Origin: Collinsella stercoris DSM 13279
GTDB lineage: Bacteria; Actinomycetota; Coriobacteriia; Coriobacteriales; Coriobacteriaceae
Direction: 5' to 3'
Assembly: GCF_020735465.1 (NCBI RefSeq)
Contig: NZ_CP085935.1
Span: 682,001-746,000, forward strand
Length of the DNA: 64,000 nucleotides
Part shown: positions 62,687 through 64,000 of the stretch, one piece after another
Position numbering within the stretch: the stretch's first letter is position 1
Layout: each line of letters begins with the position of its first letter
The notes under the pieces: model-generated
Databases searched by the model: none
What the model was told of the DNA's origin: nothing
What the model saw: the letters and a program-made list of their open reading frames with translations, nothing else
Program-made: the position numbers and the translations under genes

Positions 62687-63703
62687 ATGGATAAGGTGCG
62701 CGTGTGCGTCGACGCGGTTGGCGGCGACGAGCCGGCGGAGGTCGTGCTTGCGGGCATCGAGGCCGCACTCGAGGCCGATGCGGACCTCGAGGTCCTCGTC
62801 GCGGGTCCCGAGGAGGTCATCGCCGAGTTCTGCGCGACGCACGAGCGCGCCGAGGCGCTGGTTGCCCCCGAGATCATCACCATGGAGGACGACCCCATCA
62901 CGGCGGTCATGACGCGGCGCAAGTCCTCGATCGTCCTCGGTTGCCGTGCGGTCAAGAAGGGGCAGGCCGGCGGGTTTTTCTCCGCGGGGTCGACCGGCGC
63001 CGTCACCGCGGCCGGCACCGCCTACGTGACCCCGTTCAAGGCCGCCCTCGAAGACAGGCGCACGGCGATCCGTCCCTGCCTGACCAATGCGCTGCCCAAT
63101 CGCGCGGGAGGGCTGACCGTGCTGTGCGACATGGGCGCCAACCCCGACGTCGAGCCCCTGGATGTGGTGCGTTTCGCGCAGATGGGCGCGGCGTACGCGT
63201 CGTGCGTCCTGGGCATCGACCATCCGCGCGTCGGCCTGCTGTCAAACGGCACCGAGGAGCATAAGGGCAGCGCGTTCACCCATGCGTGCTTTCCGCTCAT
63301 GAGCCAGCTCGTCCCGGGTTTTGCCGGCAACTGCGAGGGCACGGACCTCACGAGCGGGAACTTCGACGTCGTGGTGTGCGACGGTTTCGCCGGCAACATC
63401 GCCCTCAAATCCATCGAGGGCGCGGCCAAGCTCATGATGGAGGAGCTCAAGCGCGGGCTGACCTCATCGCTTGCGGGCAAGGTCTCCGCGGTGCTCATGA
63501 AGCCGATGCTCCGCCAGCTCAAGCGCAAGCTGTCCGGCGACGCCAAGGGCGGCGCGGTGCTGCTGGGCTTGCGCGGCGTGGTGATGATCGGCCATGGGGC
63601 AACGAGCGTCGAGGCCGTGAAGAACGGCACCTTGGCCTGCGCGCAGTGCGTGCGCGAGGGGCTCGTCGATCGCGTGGCCGACGCCATGGGGCTCGACGCG
63701 TAG
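62687..63703 (+). CDS. plsX: Phosphate acyltransferase PlsX
   Basis: 338 residues. It converts acyl-ACP to acyl-phosphate for phosphatidic acid synthesis. VDAVGGDEPAEVVLAGIEAAL (usual start: DAMGGDxAP), GFFSAGSTGAVTAAGT, NPDVEPLDVVRFAQMG, and VCDGFAGNIALKSIEGAAK are the family motifs. The usual DAMGGD reads DAVGGD here, a mild change. It sits between rpmF and acpP. Confidence 0.96.
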   Translation: MDKVRVCVDAVGGDEPAEVVLAGIEAALEADADLEVLVAGPEEVIAEFCATHERAEALVAPEIITMEDDPITAVMTRRKSSIVLGCRAVKKGQAGGFFSAGSTGAVTAAGTAYVTPFKAALEDRRTAIRPCLTNALPNRAGGLTVLCDMGANPDVEPLDVVRFAQMGAAYASCVLGIDHPRVGLLSNGTEEHKGSAFTHACFPLMSQLVPGFAGNCEGTDLTSGNFDVVVCDGFAGNIALKSIEGAAKLMMEELKRGLTSSLAGKVSAVLMKPMLRQLKRKLSGDAKGGAVLLGLRGVVMIGHGATSVEAVKNGTLACAQCVREGLVDRVADAMGLDA

Positions 63704-63855
63704 CGCGGGCGTTGCCATCGCCTGCGGGGCGCCCGACGTCCATCGGGGCTTTCCAGCCTGTGCGCACGCGTTCACGACGCGCCGACGCCGCGTGGGCGTT
63801 GGCTGAGCGCGCACGCGCGGTGGCGGTCGCCCGCGTAGGCATCGCGCGCTTGGGG

Positions 63856-63861
63856 TAGAAT
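63856..63861 (+). promoter_or_regulatory. TAGAAT -10 box for acpP
   Basis: TAGAAT lies 60 bases upstream of the acyl carrier protein ATG, within the 217-base gap after plsX. The -35 position does not match. Confidence 0.4.
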
Positions 63862-63920
63862 GACCAACATGTGTGAATGGCCGGCGCGCGTGCGACGGCC
63901 CTGTTGAAGGGAGTATCCCC

Positions 63921-64000
63921 ATGACGCTCGATCGCACGGAGATTTTCGACAAGGTCTGCGACATCGCCGCGGATGTGCTCGGCGTGGAGCCCGACGGTCT
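63921..64000 (+). CDS. acpP: Acyl carrier protein, 5' part (runs off the window)
   Basis: The visible 26 residues MTLDRTEIFDKVCDIAADVL then GVEPDG match the first helix and loop of acyl carrier proteins; the DSL phosphopantetheine site would follow just beyond the window. GAAGGGAG lies eight bases before the ATG. Its place after plsX fits. Confidence 0.8.
   Translation, partial: MTLDRTEIFDKVCDIAADVLGVEPDG

Overview
The window is GC-rich, gene-dense bacterial chromosome. Marker content points to the actinobacterial class Coriobacteriia, most likely Collinsella or a close relative: zinc-type L28 and L32, an L,D-transpeptidase, a single-chain L-serine dehydratase, a GlgC/GlgD pair, AdhE, a short ThiC, and LxxTG surface proteins. 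This placement is inferred from gene content, not from rRNA or a database search. No tRNA, rRNA, CRISPR array or prophage was seen.

Layout. 1-3000: a two-component system (response regulator, histidine kinase) and the start of an ABC transporter ATPase, separated by 0.7 kb of repeats that includes a 37-bp tandem array. 3.2-5 kb: an L,D-transpeptidase. 5-8.6 kb: L-serine dehydratase and glutamyl-tRNA synthetase, with two palindromic elements between them. 8.7-13.3 kb: a ROK-kinase fragment and a thiamin operon (thiC-thiM-thiED) under a TPP riboswitch. 13.3-14.2 kb: wreckage of yaaA and an ISL3-type transposase. 14.3-23.2 kb: a surface-structure operon with a SipW-type signal peptidase, two SipW-cognate (TasA-like) secreted proteins, a related membrane-anchored protein, a 1793-residue InlB/GLUG-repeat adhesin and an LAQTG-anchored protein, ended by an IS481-type remnant. 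23.3-32.3 kb: housekeeping genes (corA, metK, priA, def, fmt, rsmB, an FmdB-type protein). 32.5-45.7 kb: a six-gene glycogen/alpha-glucan cluster, all on the minus strand. 46-51 kb: thiN, an APH-like kinase, adhE and rpmB. 51.5-55.7 kb: a heterodimeric ABC exporter. 55.8-64 kb: a conserved run asp23-fakA-recG-rsmD-coaD-(coiled-coil gene)-yceD-rpmF-plsX-acpP.

How the genes work together. The glycogen cluster encodes ADP-glucose synthesis (GlgC/GlgD), polymerisation (GlgA), branching (GlgB), phosphorolysis (GlgP) and an amylase-amylomaltase fusion. GlgA has a 360-residue Lys/Ala-rich tail like histone H1, and GlgB has short basic tails at both ends. The thiamin genes salvage and couple the HMP and thiazole moieties, and the unlinked thiN makes the diphosphate. 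The 3' block links translation, fatty-acid and phospholipid synthesis (FakA, PlsX, ACP) and CoA.

The most notable observation is the surface operon. Its signal peptidase gene has a run of nine G near the 5' end that puts the well-placed GTG start out of frame with the rest of the gene. One more G, or two fewer, restores a normal SipW protein. This suggests phase-variable control of the whole fibre/adhesin system, although a sequencing error in the homopolymer must be excluded. The operon is bracketed by transposase remnants, which suggests acquisition as an island.
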